NCBI GenBank assembly: GCA_025057135.1
Contig: JANWXY010000021.1
Span: 1 to 55,162, forward strand
DNA from: Bacteroidia bacterium
GTDB taxonomy: Bacteria > Bacteroidota > Bacteroidia > SpSt-205
Direction of reading: 5' to 3'
Length of the DNA: 55,162 nt
Both the position numbers and the translations under genes were made by a program. The notes under the pieces are model-generated. The model was not told where the DNA came from, ran no database searches, and worked only from the letters and a program-made list of their open reading frames with translations. Shown here in pieces: positions 25,301-32,269 of the stretch. Each line of letters opens with the position of its first letter. Position 1 is the stretch's first letter.

Positions 25301-25402
25301 CAAGGCGGCTTCGTACTTACCACTGGTGAGCAGACTATCCGCCATATGAAGTAATAGGTGCTGAGCTGCGGCAAAGCCAAGTAAGCCGAGCAGAAACCTC
25401 AC
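22343..25402 (-). CDS. Secreted TPR-CHAT caspase-like protein
   Basis: A 1019-residue protein with signal-like N-terminus (MRFLLGLLGFAAAQ). Nine kinesin-light-chain-type TPR units of about 42 residues follow, marked by recurring 'HPxYLxTLxxLAxxxxxQGRYxEAE' segments (roughly 110-500). A helical linker comes next, then a C-terminal CHAT protease domain. The caspase-fold dyad is visible: His in 'ILHIATHGYF' (near 854) and Cys in 'LSACETGLGDITGEGLYG' (near 911), ending in 'YYWGAF'. CHAT proteases cut specific partners, and the TPR array probably selects them. The target is unknown and no gasdermin-like or other obvious partner is adjacent. GTG start with a CAtcTTTG box 4 nt upstream. Confidence 0.88.
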   Translation of the reverse strand: MRFLLGLLGFAAAQHLLLHMADSLLTSGKYEAALRLYDSIETTFATSDSLLLRAYIGGAECLANLQEYEKAHKWITAGESLAIRLRDTVSWTKLLYYRAWIWGDIGDYQRAESLYKVTLEWQRYYLGENHPDYALTLNDMGLLEQILGRYSTAESLLSRASAIQRKVIGETHPHHLITLHNLAIVFTGQGHFSKAESLMHWIAKTEEQVLGKEHPTYLNTLQQIAILHDYQGRYAESEALLRQIAPLQAQIMGEENISYLNTLNYLASNYTNQGRYGEAEALLRKVCGTLVELLGEHHPSYLGRLNNLAVVYERQGRYVEAEMLYHDIAKRQLETFGEEHPAYLTTIHNWAFVLDIQNKYQQAESLYKYVAGLRARVLGENHPDRLIVLHNLALLLEKQQRYTEAESLCRQIGNLQLHMLGETHPDYLATMSLLASTLKKQGRYQEAESLYQNTLRTQAQALPEHHPLYTSTLHGIINLYEKTGNYTQSDSLWRVVFDRTFRYIRQEFISLPSYIQERFLVTKLSARYSDLQKYVAKRGAQSPSLIQLGYRVARSMKGLILTSSEGLKHLAEASADTSVRMLVKDWRRWMSMHAVAAMEGRQKEADSLWRLILAAEQDLMKLLPEVRSFLPDPFSEPDPPLKEDEAIIEVVRVQEEETVRYNFYLLTRHKKKHALQLHTHTVSPAWEAQAQTIFEILRSPGTQLNSMAYSTLWSFIDSLIPKKVKRLYFSPDGIYYRINIGALYDGKKFIADRYDVRYTASSRRLILKRLRTKPQNKPIVIGNPAFDRVPAPISGGKVRSHRLLGMAITPLPGAEQEAREIAQLLNIRPVIGDSATEEFVKSLLGPQILHIATHGYFQEGTGSAMLRSGMLFAGAAVWDSLYPPPGSDDGYLTAREAASMNLIGTEVVVLSACETGLGDITGEGLYGLQRAFLEAGAQRVVATLWQIDDAATQELMKLFYQEWVAITKPISSKRRRRQRESPSNELEDSLVDMAFKKASDRFRNSYPEPYYWGAFIVVR

Positions 25403-25406
25403 ACCT

Positions 25407-25414
25407 CAAAGATG
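25407..25414 (-). promoter_or_regulatory. Near-match -7 box CATCTTTG, 4 nt before the TPR-CHAT gene
   Basis: One mismatch to TAnnTTTG with spacer aggt before a GTG start. Same spacing as the perfect boxes. Confidence 0.5.
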
Positions 25415-25516
25415 CACACTTAGAATTATCCAGTTCAAGGTTGCACCTGCTTGACCGATGGCCCGCATATTTGAATATGAAGCCTACTTTTATCCCACTA
25501 AGAAGTCTGTTAAGGC

Positions 25517-25552
25517 AAAAAGCCCAGTGCAGTATAAAAACTACACTGGGCT
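25517..25552 (-). terminator. Intrinsic terminator after the rhomboid-to-tail-fibre operon
   Basis: On the minus strand, AGCCCAGTG-t-AGT pairs with ACT-g-CACTGGGCT around a 6-nt loop (one mismatch in a 13-bp stem). The 3' arm runs into TTTTT. It begins 20 nt after the stop of the tail-fibre-like gene. Confidence 0.85.
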
Positions 25553-25571
25553 CTCAGCAGATGAGATGTAC

Positions 25572-27395
25572 TTACGGGCAGGTGGTCCCGACGAGGATAC
25601 CTTTTACAAAGTTAAGCTGGCAGGGCTGACCGTTGCTTCCCATTACATTCACGACTTGGGTAATGCCGTTCTGGCCATTTGCGCGAAAAGCTCCTGTGGG
25701 TCCTGCTATTTCAATATAACCCTCATCTACATATATGCCTCTATTTCCCAATCCCGGGGCGATGGAAGGAAATGTGCCGGGATTGGACTTGCCCACGGCG
25801 ATCCAGCCATCACTGACGAGTATAGCTCGTGGCCATCCTATATCTGCCGAGGTGAGTATATGGAGCGGGGCGTCTGGCATCTGCGTACCGATGCCTAACC
25901 AGCCTTCTCCGAGACCGTATTGTATGCTACCCAAACGGAAGTGATTGTACATCCCAGCGATGAAGACCCCGCCAGGTACCCGATTTGGAAAGTTTGCAGG
26001 AGATATAGTAGGGTCCGGAGTAGGGAAGGGGTTGGCTGCCCACTGCCCAATAGAAGCTTCTCTTGTAAGAAAACGATAACCATTATAATAACGAGTGCTG
26101 AACTGATTGCTCAGTACGGAGCGCAAGGGAGAGCTGGGTCTGGATGACAAAGGACCTGGGTCGTCTCCGATTTGAAATGAGCCTGGATGCGTAGTAGAAA
26201 CGTATTTGCCCAAAGCGACAGCCCCCGTCGCGGTAGCTTGACTGGATACGCCTACAACGAAGGTCAGGGCCCCAGAGCCACGAACATTTAGACCGGCAGC
26301 GAAGGAAGCATATCCTATTTGCTCCGGGTCGGCATGGTCGCTCTGATTAGGTGAGAAAGGGTCATCCGGACGAGCATAAACCCCTACCGCTCGCCATGCG
26401 GAGCGTTCAGGGAGCCACAGGAGGCGTGTCCCTGCTCCGCGTGGTATCCCTGGGATGCTCGGATGAGGCGGGGGAGTGGCAAATGGTGTGTAGACGGAGC
26501 CAGAGCTTACTATATGACCATCTTCTTGATAGATGTGACCTTTTGCAGCCAAGGCAAATCGCTGTTCAGCAGCTGGAATTGCCGTAGGGGTACCGATGGC
26601 TCCGCCTGCGGGCAGTAGAGCGTTCTGATGATAGAAGAAGCCCCCCGCTGAAAAAGTGTTTGATGTAGTGCTTATGTATGTGGCAGCATCACCTATGGCG
26701 CCCCATGTCCCGATAGAGCGTCCCGTGGAGTTTCCAGAAACGCCACGAACTGCAATGTTTGTTCCAGAGTGGTCGGGGATAGCTGTACTACCTACTCCTA
26801 TGAGAAAGTTGGCGCTGCCAAGAGTATTCACTTCTAAGCCATGAGCGGTCTGACCTGCGTTATTAAGTGCGGAGGAGAGGAGGTTAGCGCTCAGATTGGC
26901 TGCGCCATTAGCCAGTACATTCACTTGCAAGCCGCCATTATTGCCTCCCTGGATATGAACCTGCTTAGAGGGGGTGCTGGTGCCTATACCTACTTCCCCA
27001 GTACTCAGGACGCGAATCCTTTCGGTATTATTCGTGCGTATGACGAGTGCTGCTGCGTCGGTTGTGCCGAGGAAGTTGGTATTAGGATTGGTGTTTGCAT
27101 TTCCTGTGATCAGCCATGCGTTATTAGGTCCAGAACCAGCGATTACCCACTGATTGAGGTTAGCATCCCACTGCAGCATATCGCCAGTATTCTGACCTCG
27201 GATTTCTCCGAGGACGCCTTGCGCATCGGCACCAACTAGCCGAGTAGGAGGTGTGCGTGGATTGAGGGTTCGTATGCGAGCTTCACCGGCGACATCCAGC
27301 TTGTGAGTGGGTGTCGTGGTACCGATACCTACTTGTGCCAGCAGAGAGGTAGTGGCGAAAAACCACCCGTATAAAAGCCATCGCTTTTTCATCAT
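25572..27395 (-). CDS. Secreted tail-fibre-like repeat protein
   Basis: A 607-residue protein with signal peptide (MKKRWLLYGWFFATTSLLAQ). Directly after cleavage comes 'VGIGTTTPTHKLDVAGEARI', a motif shared by phage tail-fibre and surface proteins of Bacteroidota. Related units recur: 'VGIGTSTPSKQVHIQG', 'LGIGTQMPDAPLHILTS' and 'IAVGKSNPGTF'. Between them are low-complexity beta-rich stretches rich in Asn, Gly and Ala. Such proteins are probably trimeric surface fibres. No T9SS sorting domain is visible. It lies 7 nt after a T9SS type B protein gene in the same operon and is followed by a terminator. Function beyond a surface structural role cannot be stated. Confidence 0.65.
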   Translation of the reverse strand: MMKKRWLLYGWFFATTSLLAQVGIGTTTPTHKLDVAGEARIRTLNPRTPPTRLVGADAQGVLGEIRGQNTGDMLQWDANLNQWVIAGSGPNNAWLITGNANTNPNTNFLGTTDAAALVIRTNNTERIRVLSTGEVGIGTSTPSKQVHIQGGNNGGLQVNVLANGAANLSANLLSSALNNAGQTAHGLEVNTLGSANFLIGVGSTAIPDHSGTNIAVRGVSGNSTGRSIGTWGAIGDAATYISTTSNTFSAGGFFYHQNALLPAGGAIGTPTAIPAAEQRFALAAKGHIYQEDGHIVSSGSVYTPFATPPPHPSIPGIPRGAGTRLLWLPERSAWRAVGVYARPDDPFSPNQSDHADPEQIGYASFAAGLNVRGSGALTFVVGVSSQATATGAVALGKYVSTTHPGSFQIGDDPGPLSSRPSSPLRSVLSNQFSTRYYNGYRFLTREASIGQWAANPFPTPDPTISPANFPNRVPGGVFIAGMYNHFRLGSIQYGLGEGWLGIGTQMPDAPLHILTSADIGWPRAILVSDGWIAVGKSNPGTFPSIAPGLGNRGIYVDEGYIEIAGPTGAFRANGQNGITQVVNVMGSNGQPCQLNFVKGILVGTTCP

Positions 27396-27402
27396 AGTTA
27401 TG

Positions 27403-28656
27403 TTATCTGACTACGGTTACAGTTCCAGCTCGTTCCGTGGAGCGTCCATCGGCGAGATAAGCCTTGACGACGAAGACATACGCATCCTCTGGAACATCTT
27501 CTCCTTTCTGGGTGCGTCCATTCCAGCGGATAGGACCTTCGCCGATTTGTTCGCCTCGCCAGATGAGCAGCCCCCATCTATCATAAATCCGAAGTTCTAC
27601 CCGTACAAATCCACGATAATAGATCATAAACTCATCGTTACTGCCGTCTCCATTTGGAGAGAATACCGTCGGCACATAGATTACATACGGAGCCCTTGTG
27701 CGGGCGAGAGCGAAGTTGGGGGAAGAGAAATTATTCCAGTTAGAAGCCTCCATATAAGCACTTTGAGTCATACCTGTTTGAGCCACACCAGCATTTCTAT
27801 TGATGGTTACATTAGGCATGGCTTCCCATCGGTTGGCTGGTACTTCCCAGTGGGCCAAAGTGTCCTTGTAAGTATCACTGCTCTCATCATACCAAATCCG
27901 AAGGTTTAGCGGATCAGTACCTGAGGAGCGCTCTACGATGTGGTAGAAAAGCTCGTTCGCTTCTTGAATCGGGTTGAGTACGGCGGTGCGATCATATCCC
28001 TCTATGGTAGGGTCTACATTTGCGAAGCGCACGAGAAATGTATGAGGAGCAGCTGAGGGCGTGATTTCTACTGGACGATAGCGGAAAGGTCCAAGTTGTC
28101 TATCACCTACGGGAAATAGATAACTCGCACTGCGATCTGTGCGCCGACCGAGCCTTCCAGCGCCCGTACTACTCACAAATCCATCTGTACGGGTGATAGC
28201 GGCAGGGTCAGTATTTTCCACCATCATTGTCTGGGCATTTGTGCGGAGCTCACAGTCATTTAGTACAAGAAAATTTTGTATTCGCCCATCAGCTCCTATC
28301 ATTTCTTTCAGGTCGCCGCCATTATTGAATAAAGCTATACTGTTATAGAAAGTTGGCGTTGGACCGATAAACTGCTGATAGCCCCCTACCATCCAGAGCC
28401 AGCCATTTCTAGGGGTTACAAATCCATCCCCCTGAGAGGAGTTAATCCAATTCCCTGTTAGCCACACCACTCCGCCGTCATTTTCTATGATACCTGTACC
28501 ATCTACTTGAAGGTCCCCCGGCGGAGCCCCGACCACAGCGACTGTATCCTGAGCTGAAATGAAGACCACGTCATTTAGGATGTACATTTCTTGTGCAGAT
28601 AAAAGCTGAACCCCGAAACAAGCCAGATATATGATAGAAGCCCCCCTCATTTTCAT
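27403..28656 (-). CDS. T9SS type B sorting (gliding motility-associated C-terminal domain) protein
   Basis: A 417-residue secreted protein with signal peptide (MRGASIIYLACFGVQLLSAQ). It has a beta-rich body ('NDVVFISAQDTVAVVG', 'IENDGGVVWLTGNW', 'SYLFPVGDRQLGPFRYRPVEIT') and a C-terminal type B sorting domain: 'IYVPTVFSPNGDGSNDEF', 'VELRIYDRWGLLIW' and 'DVPEDAYVFVVKAYLADG'. Type B cargo is usually surface-attached or secreted adhesin-like protein. The ATG overlaps the stop of the upstream glycosylase gene (ATGA), so expression is probably coupled. A TAccTTTG sequence 10 nt upstream falls inside that gene's last codons and may be chance or an internal promoter. Confidence 0.85.
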   Translation of the reverse strand: MKMRGASIIYLACFGVQLLSAQEMYILNDVVFISAQDTVAVVGAPPGDLQVDGTGIIENDGGVVWLTGNWINSSQGDGFVTPRNGWLWMVGGYQQFIGPTPTFYNSIALFNNGGDLKEMIGADGRIQNFLVLNDCELRTNAQTMMVENTDPAAITRTDGFVSSTGAGRLGRRTDRSASYLFPVGDRQLGPFRYRPVEITPSAAPHTFLVRFANVDPTIEGYDRTAVLNPIQEANELFYHIVERSSGTDPLNLRIWYDESSDTYKDTLAHWEVPANRWEAMPNVTINRNAGVAQTGMTQSAYMEASNWNNFSSPNFALARTRAPYVIYVPTVFSPNGDGSNDEFMIYYRGFVRVELRIYDRWGLLIWRGEQIGEGPIRWNGRTQKGEDVPEDAYVFVVKAYLADGRSTERAGTVTVVR

Positions 28657-29282
28657 ATCTGTGGAACAAAGGTAATGATTTTTCTTTTGGAATAGGAAAC
28701 GAAACTGCTGTCACTAATCCAATATCGCCAAAGATGACTTGCATCAGCGCCTGCGTACTCCACGCCGATCCTTGTACCGCAGGCGATTTCGGCTACCTTG
28801 AAGCCATCATCATAGAGGAAAAAATGTGGATGATTTATAGCAGATTGACCTGACCAGTGGATCGGAATGCCTAATGCTGCGGTGAGGGCACCTGGACCTA
28901 CGGTGAGCTTCCTAAGGTCTTCTTGTTTGCGTCGGCTTTTCATCAGCTCAATCCCCCATAGGGGTTCTCCTGCCCTTATGAGCACAGCACAAGGATTGCC
29001 AGCCGCTCCCGTTACGATATTTAGCATGTGGTGTATGCCGTAGCATTTGTATATGTATAGCGTGCCGCCTTCTTCGTACATTGGAGCAGTGCGTTGCGTA
29101 CAGCGTCCCCCATAAGCATGGCAAGCTCTATCTGATACTCCCCCGTAGGCTTCGGTTTCAGTAATCCTCACTGCGGTTTCACCTTCTGGAAAGACGACTA
29201 CGATTATTTTCCCTAAAAGCGTTTGGGCGACACGCCAAACATCTGGCATGAAGAAGTCTTTCTCAAGGCGATGATGAGCCAT
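28653..29282 (-). CDS. mpg: DNA-3-methyladenine glycosylase (AAG/Mpg family)
   Basis: Excises alkylated purines such as 3-methyladenine during base excision repair. Of 209 residues, the family blocks are clear: 'ITETEAYGGVSDRACHAYGG' (with the catalytic Glu region), 'GTLYIYKCYGIHHMLNIVTG' (tyrosine-containing intercalation region), 'PCAVLIRAGEPLWG' and 'LTVGPGALTAALGI'. The gene sits 7 nt after rhomboid and overlaps the next gene by 4 nt, an odd operon partner for surface proteins. Confidence 0.92.
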   Translation of the reverse strand: MAHHRLEKDFFMPDVWRVAQTLLGKIIVVVFPEGETAVRITETEAYGGVSDRACHAYGGRCTQRTAPMYEEGGTLYIYKCYGIHHMLNIVTGAAGNPCAVLIRAGEPLWGIELMKSRRKQEDLRKLTVGPGALTAALGIPIHWSGQSAINHPHFFLYDDGFKVAEIACGTRIGVEYAGADASHLWRYWISDSSFVSYSKRKIITFVPQI

Positions 29283-29289
29283 ACTTTAT

Positions 29290-29856
29290 CTACATAGGTA
29301 GAATGTATAAGTCCATCAGGGCAAAAAATACACCAGCCGCAGCCCCGCCTAAATGGGCCCAGTGGTTTATGTAGCCTCCCTCTTGGAACCCGCCGTAGAT
29401 GCTATATGCAATATAAAGTAGCGCAAATACCCATGCAGGAAGAGGCAAAAACCACACAATCAAAGTGGTAGTTGGATTGAGCAGAATAAAGCTAAACACT
29501 ACTGCATTCACTACGCCGGAAAGTCCGATACTAATATAGTAGGGATTATTCCGATACCGCAGGTATGTAGCGAGGCCACTGCCTATCAGTCCCATGAGTA
29601 GGAGTAGCAGATACAAACTTTTTCCATAATAAGTCTCCATCAGCCTCCCGAAGGAGTAAAATACAAAGCTATTCAGAGCTAAGTGCATGATGTCTGAATG
29701 GAAAAATACCCCTGTAAAGAGTCGGTGCCATTCCCCTCGGAGGCGCATCAGATATGGAACATGTCCCCACTGTTTCCATATGTATTCCGAGTTTCCGCTC
29801 CAGGCCCAAAGGGACGCTGCTGCACAACCGATAATAATGCTCACAGTAATACCCAT
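29290..29856 (-). CDS. Rhomboid family intramembrane serine protease
   Basis: A six-helix membrane protein of 188 residues. The catalytic dyad is present: Ser113 in 'GLSGVV' and His168 in 'AHLGGAAAG'. 'HRLFTGVFFHSDIMHLALNSFVFYSFG' is the conserved helix-2 region with its HxxxN pattern. Rhomboids cut transmembrane substrates within the membrane; no substrate is evident. First gene of a four-gene operon, with a perfect promoter box 4 nt before the ATG. Confidence 0.92.
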   Translation of the reverse strand: MGITVSIIIGCAAASLWAWSGNSEYIWKQWGHVPYLMRLRGEWHRLFTGVFFHSDIMHLALNSFVFYSFGRLMETYYGKSLYLLLLLMGLIGSGLATYLRYRNNPYYISIGLSGVVNAVVFSFILLNPTTTLIVWFLPLPAWVFALLYIAYSIYGGFQEGGYINHWAHLGGAAAGVFFALMDLYILPM

Positions 29857-29860
29857 TCCA

Positions 29861-29868
29861 CAAAGGTA
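29861..29868 (-). promoter_or_regulatory. -7 promoter box TACCTTTG, 4 nt before rhomboid
   Basis: Perfect TAnnTTTG with spacer tgga before ATG 29856. It drives the rhomboid-mpg-T9SS-fibre operon and faces the DUF2795 gene across a 50-nt gap. Confidence 0.7.
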
Positions 29869-29891
29869 ACTGCTGAATGCGATGGACTTTC

Positions 29892-29899
29892 TATTTTCG
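29892..29899 (+). promoter_or_regulatory. Near-match -7 box TATTTTCG, 7 nt before the DUF2795 gene
   Basis: One mismatch to TAnnTTTG, then cggcgat and ATG 29907. It supports the internal start over the track start 29877. Confidence 0.4.
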
Positions 29900-29906
29900 C
29901 GGCGAT

Positions 29907-30128
29907 ATGTACTGGACGCTGGAACTTGCTTCTTACTTAGAAGATGCCCCTTGGCCCGCCACCCGAAATGAACTATTGGATTATGCTGAACGCACGGGCG
30001 CTCCGATCGAAGTCATAGAAAACCTTCGCGAACTGCCAGAAGATGATACTATCTACGAGTCCATGGAGGATATATGGCCTGACTATCCTTCCAGAGACGA
30101 GTTTCTCTTTGAAGAAGAGGAGGAGTAG
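29907..30128 (+). CDS. DUF2795 family small protein
   Basis: A 73-residue acidic protein matching DUF2795: 'LASYLEDAPWPATRNELLDYAERTGAPIEVIENLRELP', then 'YESMEDIWPDYPSRDEF' and an acidic tail. The domain is common in Bacteroidota and Actinobacteria, is predicted to be a small helical bundle, and has no established function. The track start 29877 adds ten residues not in the family; ATG 29907 fits the usual start and the promoter spacing. It is divergent from rhomboid. Confidence 0.85.
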   Translation: MYWTLELASYLEDAPWPATRNELLDYAERTGAPIEVIENLRELPEDDTIYESMEDIWPDYPSRDEFLFEEEEE

Positions 30129-30141
30129 GCGAAAAAAATCG

Positions 30142-30149
30142 TTTATTTG
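30142..30149 (+). promoter_or_regulatory. Near-match -7 box TTTATTTG, 4 nt before the Fe-S membrane protein
   Basis: One mismatch to TAnnTTTG with spacer aaag before ATG 30154. Lies in the 25-nt gap after the DUF2795 gene. Confidence 0.5.
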
Positions 30150-30153
30150 AAAG

Positions 30154-31461
30154 ATGGCACAGATTATCTTCGGGCTCGTACTTGTCGGAGCCATAGCTAT
30201 TTTTGTCTATCATGTTAGGCTTCTTCGGAAGACTATACTTCTGGGGAAAGAGGTAGAGATACCTGGAGCCCCTGCTCAGCGATGGGCGCAGATGTTCAGA
30301 GTCGCTGTATTCCAGCAGAAAATGATGGATAAACCTATTGCTTCTGCTGCCCACTGGGTGATATATGTGGGGTTTCTCGTCATAAACTTGGAGGTTTTGG
30401 AAATCATCTTAGATGGATTGACTGGGGGGCATCGCCTCCTTGCTCCGTATTTAGGGGGGCTGTATGATGTAATGACCGTCTCTGCGGAAGTGTTTCTCGG
30501 ATTGGTATTTGTGGCAGCGGTTGTTTTTCTCTGGCGACGGAATATCGCAAAAGTGCCTCGCTTTCATTCAGCGGAGATGAAAGGCTGGCCCCCTCTGGAT
30601 GCCAATATCATACTATGGACGGAAATCGTGCTGGTGGTAGCCCTCCTTATCATGAATGCTGCCGACCAGCTTCTACAAGCTCGGCATGTAGCCCCTTATG
30701 AAGCAGTGGGCACTTTTCCCTTAAGCCAGTGGCTAATGCCGATATTTTCAAGTCTTTCGGATGAGACCCTCATAATTGTGGAAAGAGCCGCGTGGTGGGT
30801 CCATATTTTGGGGATTTTAGCATTTCTCAACTACATCCCTTTTTCAAAGCACCTCCACATTTTCCTCGCTTTTCCGAATACTTACTATGCTCCCATAGAA
30901 CCAGCAGGTAAGCTAAGCTCCCTCCCCCAAGTAACCGCTGTGGTCAAAGAAGCTCTGGGGATGCCCGTAGAGAATGGCTCTTCCGACGGTGCTCCCCAAA
31001 CTCTGGGAGCTAAAGATGTAACAGACCTGACATGGAAAAACTTATTGGATGCTTATGCCTGTACGGAATGCGGACGCTGCACGGCTGTTTGTCCGGCTAA
31101 TCTTACAGGGAAAAAGCTCTCTCCGAGAAAAATCATGATGGATACCCGCGATCGCTTAGAGGAAATCAAATATGCCCTTCATAAGACTGGCAAATGGGAA
31201 TCAGACGGCAAGTCTCTCCTCGGGGATTATATCACGCCAGAGGAAATCTGGGCTTGCACGACTTGTAATGCTTGTGTGCGAGCTTGCCCTGTGCTGATCA
31301 ATCCCGTGTCTATCATCACTCAGCTTCGTCAATATCTCGTTATGGAAGCCTCGCAAGCGCCAGAGACTATAAATGTGCTTTTTGTCAATATGGAAAATAA
31401 TGGCTCACCATGGGCGTTTCCTTCCGCTGACCGAGCCAAATGGGCTGAAACCCTCGCATAA
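30154..31461 (+). CDS. Membrane 4Fe-4S dicluster oxidoreductase subunit (HdrDE/EMO-like, N-terminal part)
   Basis: A 435-residue protein with about five N-terminal transmembrane helices, as in the NarI/HdrE-type quinone-facing domain, followed by a cytoplasmic domain with two 4Fe-4S motifs: 'CTECGRCTAVCP' at 303 and 'CTTCNACVRACP' at 368. In related proteins this half is fused to CCG domains; here the CCG half is the next gene, 2 nt downstream. Together they resemble ETF:quinone oxidoreductases of the HdrDE-like type (EMO) that pass electrons from acyl-CoA dehydrogenases via ETF to menaquinone. The adjacent FadN-like gene supports this, but no ETF gene is present, so the donor is inferred. 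Confidence 0.72.
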   Translation: MAQIIFGLVLVGAIAIFVYHVRLLRKTILLGKEVEIPGAPAQRWAQMFRVAVFQQKMMDKPIASAAHWVIYVGFLVINLEVLEIILDGLTGGHRLLAPYLGGLYDVMTVSAEVFLGLVFVAAVVFLWRRNIAKVPRFHSAEMKGWPPLDANIILWTEIVLVVALLIMNAADQLLQARHVAPYEAVGTFPLSQWLMPIFSSLSDETLIIVERAAWWVHILGILAFLNYIPFSKHLHIFLAFPNTYYAPIEPAGKLSSLPQVTAVVKEALGMPVENGSSDGAPQTLGAKDVTDLTWKNLLDAYACTECGRCTAVCPANLTGKKLSPRKIMMDTRDRLEEIKYALHKTGKWESDGKSLLGDYITPEEIWACTTCNACVRACPVLINPVSIITQLRQYLVMEASQAPETINVLFVNMENNGSPWAFPSADRAKWAETLA

Positions 31462-31463
31462 CT

Positions 31464-32246
31464 ATGGCGGTGCGCACTTTGTCAGTATGGGCAGCTGCCG
31501 GCGAGAAACCTGAAATCCTCTACTGGGTAGGGTGTGCCGCCAGCTTTGACGACAGAGCTCAGAAAATAGCCCGGGCTTTTGCCAAGCTCTTAGATGCAGC
31601 AGGTGTGAAATGGGGAATCTTAGGTACCGAAGAAGCATGTACCGGCGACCCAGCCAAACGAGCCGGTAACGACTTTCTCTTTCAAATGCTTGCGCTTCAA
31701 AATATCCAGGTCCTTCAGACTTATGAGGTCAAAGAAATCGTCGCTACCTGTCCGCACTGCTTCAATACTCTAAAAAATGAGTATCCCCAGCTCGGTGGCA
31801 CCTTCAAGGTGTGGCATCACACGCAGTACCTCAGCCACCTTATCCAGTCGGGGCGATTGAAGCTGCCTGATAATGGCAGCTGGGAGGAGAAAGTGGTTTT
31901 TCATGACCCTTGCTACCTCGGGCGGGGGAATGGCGAGTATGATGCGCCTCGCTTTCTTCTGAAAAAGACAGGTGCTCAGTTAGAGGAGCCTGAGCGTCAT
32001 AAGGATTTTGCTTTGTGCTGCGGAGCTGGTGGCGCTCAAATGTTTAAAGAGCCAGAGCCTGGCCACAAGGATATCAACATAGAGCGTACAGAGGAGCTTC
32101 TTCGGCTGTCTCCTAAACGGATAGCGGTGGGATGTCCTTTTTGTATGACAATGCTTACAGATGGCGTCAAGCATGCGGGCAAACAAACAGAAGTGCGTGT
32201 GCAGGATGTGGCCGAGATTTTGGCGGAGCGGTTAGGGCTCTTGTAG
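31464..32246 (+). CDS. CCG-domain Fe-S oxidoreductase subunit (HdrD-like C-terminal part)
   Basis: A 260-residue soluble protein with two cysteine-rich CCG domains as in heterodisulfide reductase HdrB/HdrD and GlpC. The first has 'YWVGCAASFDDRAQK' and 'IVATCPHCFNTLKNEYP'. The second has 'VVFHDPCYLGRGNGEYD', 'FALCCGAGGAQMF' and 'AVGCPFCMTML'. These cysteines bind noncubane Fe-S clusters that do thiol or quinone-linked redox chemistry. It starts 2 nt after the membrane dicluster gene, with which it probably forms one complex that is a single polypeptide in other bacteria. Confidence 0.8.
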   Translation: MAVRTLSVWAAAGEKPEILYWVGCAASFDDRAQKIARAFAKLLDAAGVKWGILGTEEACTGDPAKRAGNDFLFQMLALQNIQVLQTYEVKEIVATCPHCFNTLKNEYPQLGGTFKVWHHTQYLSHLIQSGRLKLPDNGSWEEKVVFHDPCYLGRGNGEYDAPRFLLKKTGAQLEEPERHKDFALCCGAGGAQMFKEPEPGHKDINIERTEELLRLSPKRIAVGCPFCMTMLTDGVKHAGKQTEVRVQDVAEILAERLGLL

Positions 32247-32256
32247 GTAGATTCTG

Positions 32257-32264
32257 TACCTTCG
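32257..32264 (+). promoter_or_regulatory. Near-match -7 box TACCTTCG, 5 nt before the FadN-like gene
   Basis: One mismatch to TAnnTTTG, then caggg and ATG 32270. It supports the internal start against the track start 32132, which would overlap the upstream gene. Confidence 0.45.
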
Positions 32265-32269
32265 CAGGG

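Noticed and set aside
22343-25402. CRISPR-linked or gasdermin-type defence system around the CHAT protein
   Set aside because: No Cas gene, repeat array, gasdermin-like or effector partner is adjacent, and the CHAT protein appears exported.
25458-25898. 146-aa plus-strand ORF overlapping the terminator and fibre gene
   Set aside because: It crosses a clear intrinsic terminator and is antisense to the conserved end of the fibre protein.
27307-27909. 200-aa plus-strand ORF over the T9SS type B gene
   Set aside because: It is antisense to the sorting domain codons, and its composition matches a reverse-complement shadow.
28667-28674. TACCTTTG box 10 nt before the T9SS type B gene as a certain promoter
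   Set aside because: It lies inside the last codons of mpg and the spacing differs from the other boxes. The ATGA overlap already explains expression. Left as a possibility only.
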